Assembly: GCF_030499575.1 (NCBI RefSeq)
Contig: NZ_JASTLC010000001.1
Location: forward strand, 930,001 to 994,000
Length of the DNA: 64,000 nt
Origin: Streptomyces sp. DG2A-72
GTDB taxonomy: Bacteria > Actinomycetota > Actinomycetes > Streptomycetales > Streptomycetaceae
Reading direction: 5' to 3'
Both the position numbers and the translations under genes were made by a program. Shown here piece after piece: positions 52,695-61,300 of this stretch. Position 1 is the first letter of the stretch, and every line of letters begins with the position of its first letter. The notes below the pieces were generated by a model. It was not told the DNA's origin and made no database searches. It saw only the letters and a program-made list of their open reading frames with translations.

Positions 52695-54038
52695 GTGCTT
52701 CGTGTCGCCGTCGTCGGCTCCGGGCCGAGCGGGGTCTACACAGCCCAGAGCCTCGTCCAGCTCCACTCCGACGTGCTCGTGGACGTCCTGGACCGGCTGC
52801 CGTGCCCGTACGGCCTGGTGCGCTACGGGGTGGCACCGGACCACGAGAAGATCAAGTCGCTGCAGAACAACCTCCGGGCGGTCCTGGAACACGAGCGGGT
52901 GCGGTTCCTCGGCGGCGTCGAGGTGGGCCCCGGCGCCGTGCCCGCCGCGAGGCTGCGTGAGCTGTACCACGCGGTCGTGTACTGCGTGGGCGCCGCGACC
53001 GACCGGCATCTAGGGATCCCCGGCGAGGATCTGCCCGGCAGCTGGTCGGCCACCGAGTTCGTCTCCTGGTACAGCGCCCACCCGGACGCCGCCGCCGACG
53101 GCTTCGTGCTCGGCGCACGCTCCGCGGTGGTCATCGGCGTCGGCAACGTGGCCGTGGACGTCACCCGGATGCTGGCCCGCGGCCAGGCCGAGCTGAGCCC
53201 CACCGACATGCCACAGGCGGCGCTCACCGCACTGGCGGCGAGCCGGGTGACCGAGATCAGCATGGTCGGCCGCCGCGGCCCTTCCCAGGCCCGCTTCACC
53301 ACCAAGGAACTCCGTGAGCTCGGCGCCCTGCCGGACACCGAAGTGCGGGTCGATCCGGCCGAGTTGGCACTGGACCCGGCCTACGCCGACCCCTCCGGCC
53401 TGCCCGCGGCGAACCGCCGCAACGTGGAGGTGCTGCGCGGCTGGGCCGAGACCCCGGCGAAGGACGCCCACCACCACATCCGGCTGCGCTTCTTCCTGCG
53501 CCCCGTCGAACTCCTCGCCGAAGCGGGCCGCGTGGGCGCGGTGCGCTTCGAGCGGACGCGGCCCGACGACCACGGCGGCGTGACGGGCACCGGCCACTAC
53601 GAGGACATCGAGGCCCAGCTGGTCCTGCGTTCGGTCGGCTATCGCGGCGTCCCTCTGGAGGGCCTCCCCTTCGACACGACGACCGGCACGGTGCCCCATC
53701 TCGCCGGCCGCGTACTCCGCGAGAACCTCGTCGCGCCGGGCGAGTACGTGGCGGGCTGGATCAAACGGGGGCCCACAGGTGTCATCGGCACGAACCGTCC
53801 GGACGCCAAGGAGACGGTGACATCACTGATCGAGGACGCCGCCGTGCTCGTACAGAAGGATCTTCCTGAGGATCCGCTGACGGCACTGCGCGCGGAGGGG
53901 ATCGAGCCGGTCGAGTGGTCCGGCTGGCAGGCGATCGAACGGGCCGAGGCAGAACTCGGGGCATCGCTGGGACGGGGCGTGGTGAAACTGCCCGACTGGC
54001 AGTCACTACTGAACGCCGCGCAGGGCGACGCCGGTTAG
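52695..54038 (+). CDS. FprA-like ferredoxin-NADP reductase
   Basis: The 447-residue flavoprotein resembles mycobacterial FprA: FAD motif VAVVGSGPSGVYTAQSLVQ, then PCPYGLVRYGVAPDHEKIKSLQ, the NADP motif VVIGVGNVAVDVTRMLAR and the C-terminal VAGWIKRGPTGVIGTNRPDAKETV. It moves electrons from NADPH to ferredoxin, which could serve P450 enzymes. GTG 52695 follows TAAGGAG. The stop codon overlaps the first base of a dispersed repeat. Confidence 0.95.
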   Translation: MLRVAVVGSGPSGVYTAQSLVQLHSDVLVDVLDRLPCPYGLVRYGVAPDHEKIKSLQNNLRAVLEHERVRFLGGVEVGPGAVPAARLRELYHAVVYCVGAATDRHLGIPGEDLPGSWSATEFVSWYSAHPDAAADGFVLGARSAVVIGVGNVAVDVTRMLARGQAELSPTDMPQAALTALAASRVTEISMVGRRGPSQARFTTKELRELGALPDTEVRVDPAELALDPAYADPSGLPAANRRNVEVLRGWAETPAKDAHHHIRLRFFLRPVELLAEAGRVGAVRFERTRPDDHGGVTGTGHYEDIEAQLVLRSVGYRGVPLEGLPFDTTTGTVPHLAGRVLRENLVAPGEYVAGWIKRGPTGVIGTNRPDAKETVTSLIEDAAVLVQKDLPEDPLTALRAEGIEPVEWSGWQAIERAEAELGASLGRGVVKLPDWQSLLNAAQGDAG

Positions 54039-54091
54039 GGGCGCGGGGCTGTATCAATATGCGGCTCCGCCGCGTGGGCGCGACCAGCCAC
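54038..54091 (+). repeat. dispersed Streptomyces repeat (copy D)
   Basis: The segment GGGGCGCGGGGCTGTATCAA, then TATGCGGCTCCGCCGCGTGG, then GCGCGACCAGCCAC matches copies B and C but lacks the first hairpin arm. It begins at the last base of the FprA stop codon and ends 77 bases before the permease start. Confidence 0.85.
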
Positions 54092-54168
54092 ACACAACCC
54101 GCAGCGAGAAACGAACCAGCAACACTCCCGAAATCAACAAACTGTGCAAGGAGCCTACGGTCCCGTAC

Positions 54169-55554
54169 ATGACCGAAACCGCACCCGTACACCCCGTTGA
54201 CCAGATCCCGCCCAAACGCCACCTCGTCGCCTTCGGCCTCCAGCACGTCCTCGCGATGTACGCCGGCGCCGTGGCCGTCCCCCTGATCGTCGGCGGAGCC
54301 ATGAAGCTGTCGCCCGCGGACCTGGCGTATCTGATCACCGCCGACCTGCTGGTATGCGGAATCGCCACGCTCATCCAGTGCATCGGCTTCTGGCGCTTCG
54401 GCGTACGACTGCCGATCATGCAGGGGTGTACGTTCGCGGCCGTGTCCCCGATGGTGCTGATCGGGACGACGGGCGGCGGCCTGCCCGCGATCTACGGCGC
54501 CGTGATCGTCGCGGGCCTGGCGATCATGCTGCTCGCGCCGGTCTTCGGAAAACTGCTGCGGTTCTTCCCGCCGCTGGTCACCGGCACGGTGATCCTGATC
54601 ATCGGTATCTCACTGCTGCCGGTGGCGGGCAACTGGGCCGCGGGCGGCGCCGGTTCGGCGGACTTCGGGGAGCCGAAGAACCTCGCGCTGGCCGGTTTCG
54701 TACTGCTGGTGGTGCTGGCCGTGCAGCGGTTCGCGCCGGTGTTCCTGAGCCGGATCGCGGTACTGGTCGGCATCGCGGTGGGCCTCGCGGTCGCGGTGCC
54801 GTTCGGCTTCACGGACTTCGGCGGGGTCGGGGACGCCGACTGGCTCGGCATCAGCACGCCGTTCCACTTCGGCGCGCCCACCTTCGAGGCGTCGGCGATC
54901 ATCTCGATGCTGGTGGTGGCGCTGGTGACGATGACCGAGACGACCGGTGACCTGATCGCGGTCGGCGAGATGACGGACCGCAAGGTCGAGCCGCGCGCCC
55001 TCTCCGACGGCCTGCGCGCGGACGGCTTCTCCACGGTCCTCGGCGGCGTCTTCAACACGTTCCCGTACACGGCGTACGCGCAGAACGTCGGGCTCGTCGG
55101 GATGACGCGCGTGCGCAGCCGCTGGGTCGTCGCGACCGCGGGCGGCATGCTCGTGCTGCTCGGTCTGCTGCCCAAGCTGGGCGCGGTGGTGGCGGCGATA
55201 CCGGCGCCGGTGCTCGGCGGCGCGGGTCTGGTGATGTTCGGGACGGTCGCGGCGAGCGGGCTGCGGACGCTGGCCCAGGTCGACTTCAAGGGCAACAGCA
55301 ACCTGACAGTGGTGGCCGTTTCGGTCGCCATGGGGGTGCTGCCGGTCGGCGTGCCGACGATCTACGAGAAGTTCCCGGACTGGTTCCAGACGGTGATGAA
55401 CAGCGGCATCAGCGCGGGCTGCCTCACGGCGATCGTGCTGAATCTGCTCTTCAATCACCTTCCCGCACAGGCAGGTTCAGCCGCCGAGGCGGACGGCCTG
55501 CCGGGCGGCGGCGTCGAGCAGGGTGTCGAGAAGCCCCGGGAAGAGGCCGTCTAG
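54169..55554 (+). CDS. nucleobase:cation symporter-2 (uracil/xanthine permease type)
   Basis: The 461-residue protein has about fourteen membrane helices and the NCS2 motifs FGLQHVLAMYAGAVAVPLIVGGA near residue 22, IMQGCTFAAVSPMVLIG, and VTMTETTGDLIAVGEM, followed by the GVFNTFPYTAYAQNVGLVGMTRV motif. It takes up a purine or pyrimidine base. The group (uracil, xanthine or urate) cannot be settled without comparison. Its last 78 bases overlap the convergent ArsR-type gene. Confidence 0.9.
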   Translation: MTETAPVHPVDQIPPKRHLVAFGLQHVLAMYAGAVAVPLIVGGAMKLSPADLAYLITADLLVCGIATLIQCIGFWRFGVRLPIMQGCTFAAVSPMVLIGTTGGGLPAIYGAVIVAGLAIMLLAPVFGKLLRFFPPLVTGTVILIIGISLLPVAGNWAAGGAGSADFGEPKNLALAGFVLLVVLAVQRFAPVFLSRIAVLVGIAVGLAVAVPFGFTDFGGVGDADWLGISTPFHFGAPTFEASAIISMLVVALVTMTETTGDLIAVGEMTDRKVEPRALSDGLRADGFSTVLGGVFNTFPYTAYAQNVGLVGMTRVRSRWVVATAGGMLVLLGLLPKLGAVVAAIPAPVLGGAGLVMFGTVAASGLRTLAQVDFKGNSNLTVVAVSVAMGVLPVGVPTIYEKFPDWFQTVMNSGISAGCLTAIVLNLLFNHLPAQAGSAAEADGLPGGGVEQGVEKPREEAV

Positions 55555-55827
55555 GTCGTCCCGGCGCAAGCCGTTCATCTTGGCCGTGCCCCGGTAGATC
55601 TGCCGGATCACGCCGCTCTCGCGCAGCACCCGGAAGTGGTGCGTGGTCGTGGACTTGGTGACCGGCAGGTCGAAGCGCGAACAGGAGAGCTCGCCGCCGT
55701 CGGTGGCGAGCTCTCGCACGATCTGCAACCGCATCGGGTCGGAGAGCGCATGCAGGATGCCCTCCAGCCTGATCTCGTCGCGCGCCGGGTGCGGAAGATC
55801 GCGACTGGTGGTGGCGGCGGTGGTCAC
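55477..55827 (-). CDS. ArsR-type HTH regulator
   Basis: The 116-residue protein has the winged helix IVRELATDGGELSCSRFDLPVTKSTTTHHFRVLRESGVIRQIYRG. It has one cysteine (ELSCSRF) but no clear metal site of the ArsR kind, so it more likely senses a small electrophile or redox signal. It is divergent from an old-yellow-enzyme gene with two dyads between. It overlaps the 3' end of the permease gene by 78 bases. Confidence 0.9.
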   Translation of the reverse strand: MTTAATTSRDLPHPARDEIRLEGILHALSDPMRLQIVRELATDGGELSCSRFDLPVTKSTTTHHFRVLRESGVIRQIYRGTAKMNGLRRDDLDGLFPGLLDTLLDAAARQAVRLGG

Positions 55828-55860
55828 GGCGGCTCCAGTTCGTCGGGCGGAATTCCATTG

Positions 55861-55910
55861 TACGAAAGGTCTCGTAGTTTGACACTCCCCGTACTACGAT
55901 GCCTATCGTA
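55861..55910. promoter_or_regulatory. two TACGA-N6-TCGTA operators
   Basis: TACGA-AAGGTC-TCGTA (55861-55876) and TACGA-TGCCTA-TCGTA (55895-55910) are two exact dyads of the same form, 34 bases apart, between the divergent ArsR and old-yellow-enzyme genes. They are likely bound by the ArsR protein. Confidence 0.8.
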
Positions 55911-55951
55911 CGAGTCGTCCTTCGACCCCGTGACGATTGGAGCAGCTCACC

Positions 55952-57031
55952 ATGAGCGCCCTCTTCCAGCCTTTCCGCCTGCGTGATGTGACCGTCCCGA
56001 ACCGGGTCTGGATGGCCCCGATGTGCCAGTACTCGGCCGCACCGGAGGGCCCGGACACCGGGGTCCCGAACGACTGGCACTTCGCGCACTACGCGGCGCG
56101 CTCGGCCGGCGGCACGGGCCTGATCCTGGTCGAGGCGACCGCCGTCAGCGCCGAGGGCCGGATCTCCCCGTACGACCTGGGCATCTGGAACGACACGCAG
56201 GTCGAGGCGTTCCGCCGGATCACGCGCTTCCTGGTGTCGCAGGGCACGGTGCCCGGGATCCAGCTCGCGCACGGCGGCCGCAAGGCGTCGACCGACCAGC
56301 CCTGGAAGGGCGGGGCGCCGGTGGGGCCGCAGACGTACGGCTGGCAGCCGGTGGCGCCGAGCCCGGTCGCGTTCGACGAGCGGCACCCGGTGCCGGACGA
56401 GTTGACGGTGGCTCAGATCCACGAGGTCATCGGCCAGTTCGCGGAAGCCGCCCGCCGTGCTCTCGCCGCCGGCTTCGAGATCGCCGAGATCCACGGCGCC
56501 CACGGCTACCTGATCAACGAGTTCCTCTCGCCGCACTCCAACCACCGCACCGACGCGTACGGCGGCTCGTACGAGAACCGCACCCGTTTCGCCCTGGAGG
56601 TCGTCGACGCCGTACGGGAAGTGTGGCCGGACGAGAAGCCGCTGTTCTTCCGCATCTCGGCGACCGACTGGCTGGAGGACGGCGGCTGGACCGCTGACGA
56701 CACCGTCCGTTTCGCCGCCGACCTCCAGGCCCACGGCATCGACCTGCTCGACGTCTCCACCGGCGGCAACGCCTCCGGCGTCCGCATTCCGACCGGCCCC
56801 GGTTACCAGGTGCCGTTCGCCGCCCGCGTCAAGGCGCAGACGAGCCTGTCCGTCGCCGCCGTCGGTCTGATCACCGACGCCGAACAGGCCGAGAAGATCC
56901 TCGCCAACGACGAGGCGGACGCGGTGCTGCTCGGCCGTGAGCTGCTGCGGAACCCGTCCTGGGCGCGGCACGCGGCGCGCGAGCTGGGTGGGGACGTCCA
57001 CGTGCCGGACCAGTACCACCGCTCGGTCTGA
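55952..57031 (+). CDS. NADH:flavin oxidoreductase (YqjM-like old yellow enzyme)
   Basis: The 359-residue TIM-barrel FMN enzyme has PNRVWMAPMCQYSA with C25 and Y27, HGAHGYLINEFLSPHSNHRTDAYGGSYENR, GIQLAHGGRKAS and a phosphate site with LLGRELLRNPSWA. This matches the YqjM class, which reduces activated C=C bonds with NADPH. GGAGC precedes ATG 55952. Likely repressed by the ArsR protein and induced by electrophiles. Confidence 0.94.
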   Translation: MSALFQPFRLRDVTVPNRVWMAPMCQYSAAPEGPDTGVPNDWHFAHYAARSAGGTGLILVEATAVSAEGRISPYDLGIWNDTQVEAFRRITRFLVSQGTVPGIQLAHGGRKASTDQPWKGGAPVGPQTYGWQPVAPSPVAFDERHPVPDELTVAQIHEVIGQFAEAARRALAAGFEIAEIHGAHGYLINEFLSPHSNHRTDAYGGSYENRTRFALEVVDAVREVWPDEKPLFFRISATDWLEDGGWTADDTVRFAADLQAHGIDLLDVSTGGNASGVRIPTGPGYQVPFAARVKAQTSLSVAAVGLITDAEQAEKILANDEADAVLLGRELLRNPSWARHAARELGGDVHVPDQYHRSV

Positions 57032-57127
57032 CCGGCCCTGAGGGGTTCCCTCCGCCCCGGGGAGCACGACGGCGAGGGTGGTGGCATCGGAAACGCATCA
57101 GGAACCCTCGGGCCGTCTGCTGCCGTA

Positions 57128-58090
57128 TCAGCCGGCTCGGCTGCCGCTCAGGCCGAAGAAAGTGAGTACGCGCTCGGCCATACCGGGGGCGTAGAGGGTG
57201 TGGTCGACGCCCCGGAGGCTGATGGCCTCGACGGGGGCCCGGTCACCGGTACCGCCGTAGCGGGTGCGGGTCCAGCTGGACTGGGGCGAGTCCGTGGCAG
57301 CCGGGGTCTGGCTGAGACCGAGTACGTTCGTCCACTGCTCGATCTGCTCACCGAAGTTGGGGTAGCGGAGTACATCGTCCTCGGTGCCGTGCCAGAGCTG
57401 CATCCGCGGCCGGGGTCCGCTGTAGCGAGGATAGGCGGCGCGCACCAGGTCGCCCCACTCCTTCGGGGTGTGGGCGACGGTGCCGTTCGCGCACGCGCTG
57501 TTCCATTCGGAGCCGTCGGTGGTGGCGAAGCAGCCGAAGGGCACACCGGCGAAGGAGGCGCCCGCCGCGAACACATCGGGGTAGAGGGCCAGCAGGACGT
57601 TCGTCGTCATCGCACCCGAAGAGATGCCGGTGGCGAAGATCCGGCTCGTATCGGCGTGAGAGGTCCGGGTCACCCAGTCGACCATGGACTTGATGCCGAC
57701 CGGGTCGCTGCCGCCGCCGCGGCGCAGGGCCTGGGGCGAGGAGACATCGAAGCACTTGCTGGCGCGGGTGACCGACGGGTAGATGACGATGTACCCGTGG
57801 CGGTCGGCGAGCGAGGCGTACTCGGTGGCGGAGTACATCTCGGGGCCGGAGCCCCCGCACCAGTGCGGGGCCACCACGACGGCCGGCTTGTCGGCCACGT
57901 TGTCCGGAACGTACAGGTACATCCGCAGGTTGGTGGGGTTCTCGCCGAAGCCGGTGACCTCGGTGAGCGTCGCGGTGGGCTCGTCGGCGCGGGCGACGGC
58001 CGGGGATGCGGTGAGGAGAGCTGCCGCGAGCATTCCGCAGAGAGCGGCGAGCGAGGTGCGAAGCGGTCTGTGCTTGGTGGTGGCAGGCAT
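57128..58090 (-). CDS. secreted PHB depolymerase/CE1-type esterase
   Basis: The 320-residue product has a signal peptide (RTSLAALCGMLAAALLTASPAVARA), then an alpha/beta-hydrolase with HWCGGSGPEMYSATEYASLADRHGYIVIYP, the nucleophile elbow GISSGAM (S157) and late LRGVDHTLYAPGM with the catalytic His. The group includes PHB depolymerase, acetylxylan and feruloyl esterases. A CebR-like AAGCGCTCC box lies at 58132-58141 upstream, so expression probably follows plant-polymer sugars. ATG 58090 fits the signal. Confidence 0.88.
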   Translation of the reverse strand: MPATTKHRPLRTSLAALCGMLAAALLTASPAVARADEPTATLTEVTGFGENPTNLRMYLYVPDNVADKPAVVVAPHWCGGSGPEMYSATEYASLADRHGYIVIYPSVTRASKCFDVSSPQALRRGGGSDPVGIKSMVDWVTRTSHADTSRIFATGISSGAMTTNVLLALYPDVFAAGASFAGVPFGCFATTDGSEWNSACANGTVAHTPKEWGDLVRAAYPRYSGPRPRMQLWHGTEDDVLRYPNFGEQIEQWTNVLGLSQTPAATDSPQSSWTRTRYGGTGDRAPVEAISLRGVDHTLYAPGMAERVLTFFGLSGSRAG

Positions 58091-58131
58091 GTGGTCGTCC
58101 CTTCGTGATGGCGGCTCGTGGGGCTGTCGAG

Positions 58132-58141
58132 CAAGCGCTCC
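58132..58141. promoter_or_regulatory. LacI/CebR-type half-palindrome CAAGCGCTCC
   Basis: AAGCGCT is the core of LacI-family operators such as CebR (TGGGAGCGCTCCCA). It lies 42 bases upstream of the secreted esterase start. Confidence 0.5.
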
Positions 58142-58171
58142 AAGGCGGCGACTCCGACTGTCCCATCGCTC

Positions 58172-58376
58172 AGCAGGGGTGTCCGAACATGTTGTGCGCA
58201 AAGCGTGGACCATAAGCGCCGGCCCCCTGGGTGCCGTTCAGCGAACTGACCGTCAGGCACCTCTATCAGGCCGAATGCAGCAGCATTCCCCGGCGTGGCG
58301 TTCTGTACCTCGCACGCCATTCACACACATGACCAGCCGCGGCCACCCGAAGAGACGCACCCGTATGCGTACAGGC
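58172..58376 (+). pseudogene. orphan pectate-lyase-type promoter and first four codons
   Basis: This stretch matches the promoter region of the pectate lyase gene (63322-63528) base by base with scattered changes, through the ribosome-binding part (GAAGAGACGCACCCG) to ATG CGT ACA GGC at 58365-58376 (MRTG, as in the pectate lyase MRTGPLRT). At 58377 the similarity ends and the stop codon of the P-type ATPase gene begins. The LacI box AAAGCGCTT of the right copy is TAAGCGCCG here, so the operator is also decayed. It is the remnant of a second pectate-lyase gene. Confidence 0.8.
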
Positions 58377-61300
58377 TTACCGGCTCAGCCGTACCACCGC
58401 CTGCTCCAGCTCCGGCATCAACCGCTGTCCGGTCACCGCTAGAACGATGGCCGCCACGACGCCGGCCCAGGCGACCGGACCCAGCGGTGTGCAGCCGAGG
58501 GCGTTGCTCACGCCCGGAGTCTGAACCAGCAGGACGAGGGCGGCGGCGGAGCCGAAGGAGGTGACGCGGACCAGCGGGGAACCGCTGCGGTCGGCCAGGG
58601 TCTGGGCGAGCTGGGTGCCGACGACCGCGCACAGGGCCATCGTCGTGGTCCGGCGGGCCGACCCCGGCGTGAACCGGCCGATGAGCCAGGCCACGACCGC
58701 GCCCAGGCAGGTCGTCAGCGCCCGGTGACGGATCTGCCGCATCAGCGGTGTGCCGAGCAGGGTCTTGCCCAGCGGCGCGCTGACGTCGGTCTCCCCCTCC
58801 TTCTGGGGGGTCACCGCCACGGCCATCGCCGGGAACAGGTCCGTGAACAGGTTCACCAGCAGCATCTGACGGGTGGACAGCGGCGCGGCGCCGGCGAGCA
58901 GGGTGCCCAGGATCCCGAAGCCCACCTCGCCCGCGTTGCCGCCGATCAGGATGGCGATCGCGTCGGCGACGCTGTGCCACAGGGCCCGGCCCTCGACGAC
59001 AGCCTCGACGAGCACCGTGAGGTCGTCGTGGGTGAGCACCAGGTCGGCGGCGTTGCGGGCGGCGGCCGAGCCGCGGGCACTGATGCCTACGCCGATGTCG
59101 GCGGCGCGGATGGCGGCCGCGTCGTTGGCGCCGTCGCCGACCATGCCGACCACCCGGCCCGCGTCCATCAGGGCCTCGACGACCTGGAGCTTCTGCTCGG
59201 GCGCGACCCGGGCCACGACGTCCACGTCCCGCAGCATCCGGGCGCGCTCGGAGCGGTCCGCGGCGGCCAGTTCGTCGCCGGTGACGACGGCCGTGTCGTC
59301 GGGCCAGCCCAGCTCGATGGCGATCGCCCGCGCGGTCTGCGGATGGTCGCCGGTCAGCATGACGGGTCGTACGCCCGCTTCACGCAGTCCGTGGACCAGG
59401 GCGGTGGAGGTCTCGCGCGGTACGTCGGCGAGCGCGAGCAGACCGGTGAACTCCAGCTCCGACAGGGGCTCTTCGCACACGTCCGCGTCCTTCTCGTCGG
59501 CGCCCAGTCGCCGTCGCGCGACCGCGAGGACGCGCAGTCCGTCGCGGGCCAGCGACTGCGCCGTACGGGAGGCGTGTTCCGGCAGGTCGCGGCAGGCGGG
59601 CAGGACGATCTCCGGGGCGCCCTTGACCACGAACTCCCGTATTCCGTCGGCCGCGTGGCCCACGGCTCCGGCGTATCCGCGCCCGGCCTCGAACGGCCTG
59701 CCCTCGGTCTGCTCCCACTCCGGGTCGCGCCCGGCCGCGTCCAGGACCGCCTCGTCGGTGGAGTGCACCGGCTGGTGGGGGCCCTCCTCGGGCTCGGGGC
59801 AGGCCCGTGCCGCGACGCGCAGGGTGGCCGTGTCGACGGCCTCGTCCGGCTTGCGGGCGGTGCCGTCGGGGTCGGTGACGCGGACGAGGCGCAGCTTGTT
59901 CTCGGTGAGGGTGCCCGTCTTGTCGAAGCAGATGGTGTCCATCCGGCCGAGGGCTTCGAGCGTGCGCGGGGTACGGACCAGCACGCCACGCTTGCTGAGC
60001 CTGCGGGCGGCGGCCAGCTGCGCGACCGTGGCCACCAGGGGCAGCCCCTCGGGTACCGCGGCCACCGCGACCGCGACCCCGCCGCTCACCGCCCGGCGGA
60101 TCGGGGTGCCGCGCAGCAGCGCGAGACCGGTCACGGCAGCGCCGCCCGCCATGGTCAACGGCAGTGCCTTGCGGGTGAGTTCCTGCAGCCGGGCCTGCAC
60201 TCCGGCGGCCGGCGGCTTGCGTGCGGCGAGGTGGACCGCGCGGGCGGCCTCGGTGTGGTCGCCGGTCTCCACCACGACGGCACGGGCCTGTCCGGCCACC
60301 ACGGTCGTGCCCTCGTACACCATGCAGCTGCGGTCGGCGACGGGTGCGCGCGGGGTCGGGGCGGTCTGTTTCTCCGCGGGCAGGGATTCGCCGGTCAGGG
60401 CGGACTCGTCGACCTCCAGGCCGTCCTCCCACAGCAGGCGTGCGTCGGCCGGCACGACGTCGTCGGCCTGCAGCTCGATCACGTCGCCGGGCGTGAGGCG
60501 TGCGGCGTCGACGGTGTGCGGGTGGTCCGAGGTCCCGTCGGGTGCGACGCGTGCCTTCTGCTTCTGTTCCGCGAGCAGCCCGGACAGCGCCCGTTCGGCC
60601 CGCAGCCGCTGTATGCCGCCGACCAGGGCGTTCAGGTCGAGGGCGCCGACGACCAGCAGGGCGTCCACGACCGAGCCGAGGATCGCCGACGCGGCCGAGC
60701 CGACGGCCAGCACCGGGGTGAGCGGGTCGTCCAGCTCTCCCCGTACGGCCCGGCCCAGCCGCAGCGCCCCCTTGGCCGGCGCGAACACCGGGAGGCGGCC
60801 GACGGTCTCGGCCGCCTCCCGCACCTTGGAGGTCGCCTCGGCCGCCAGAGTCGGCGGCTCTTCCAGCCGGTGCTCCAGCCGCTGTCGTACGTCCTTCGCC
60901 TTCAGCTCGTGCCAGGCCACCCGCGCCCGGGGACGTGGCGCGCGAGTGGCCGCGACGCCTACGGCGGCTCGTGCTCCCGACAGCAGGGCCACCGCCGCGC
61001 TCGCGTCGACGGGCACATGCCGCAGACCGGGCAGCGGTGAGCGGGTACTGCGCCCGGACTCGCCCACGGCCACCAGCAGCCCGGACAGCGCCGCGCCGGA
61101 CCGGGCCAGCGTCTGCGAACGCCGCCCGACCTTCCGCGCCACCGGTACGGCCGCGAGCAGCCGCCACACGTCGGCCAGACCGCCCGGCGCCACCACGTCG
61201 GCGCCCCAGGCCACGGCCGCGTCACCGTCGGCGAGCGCGACGGCCACATCGCCGGCGAGCAGCCCGGACAGGGTGTCTGTGTCATCGGCCGAGCTCGGCC

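Noticed and set aside
57032..57127. Possible terminator GAGGGGTTCC...GGAACCCTC between convergent genes
   Set aside because: The arms have a bulge and lie about 60 bases apart; too weak to call.
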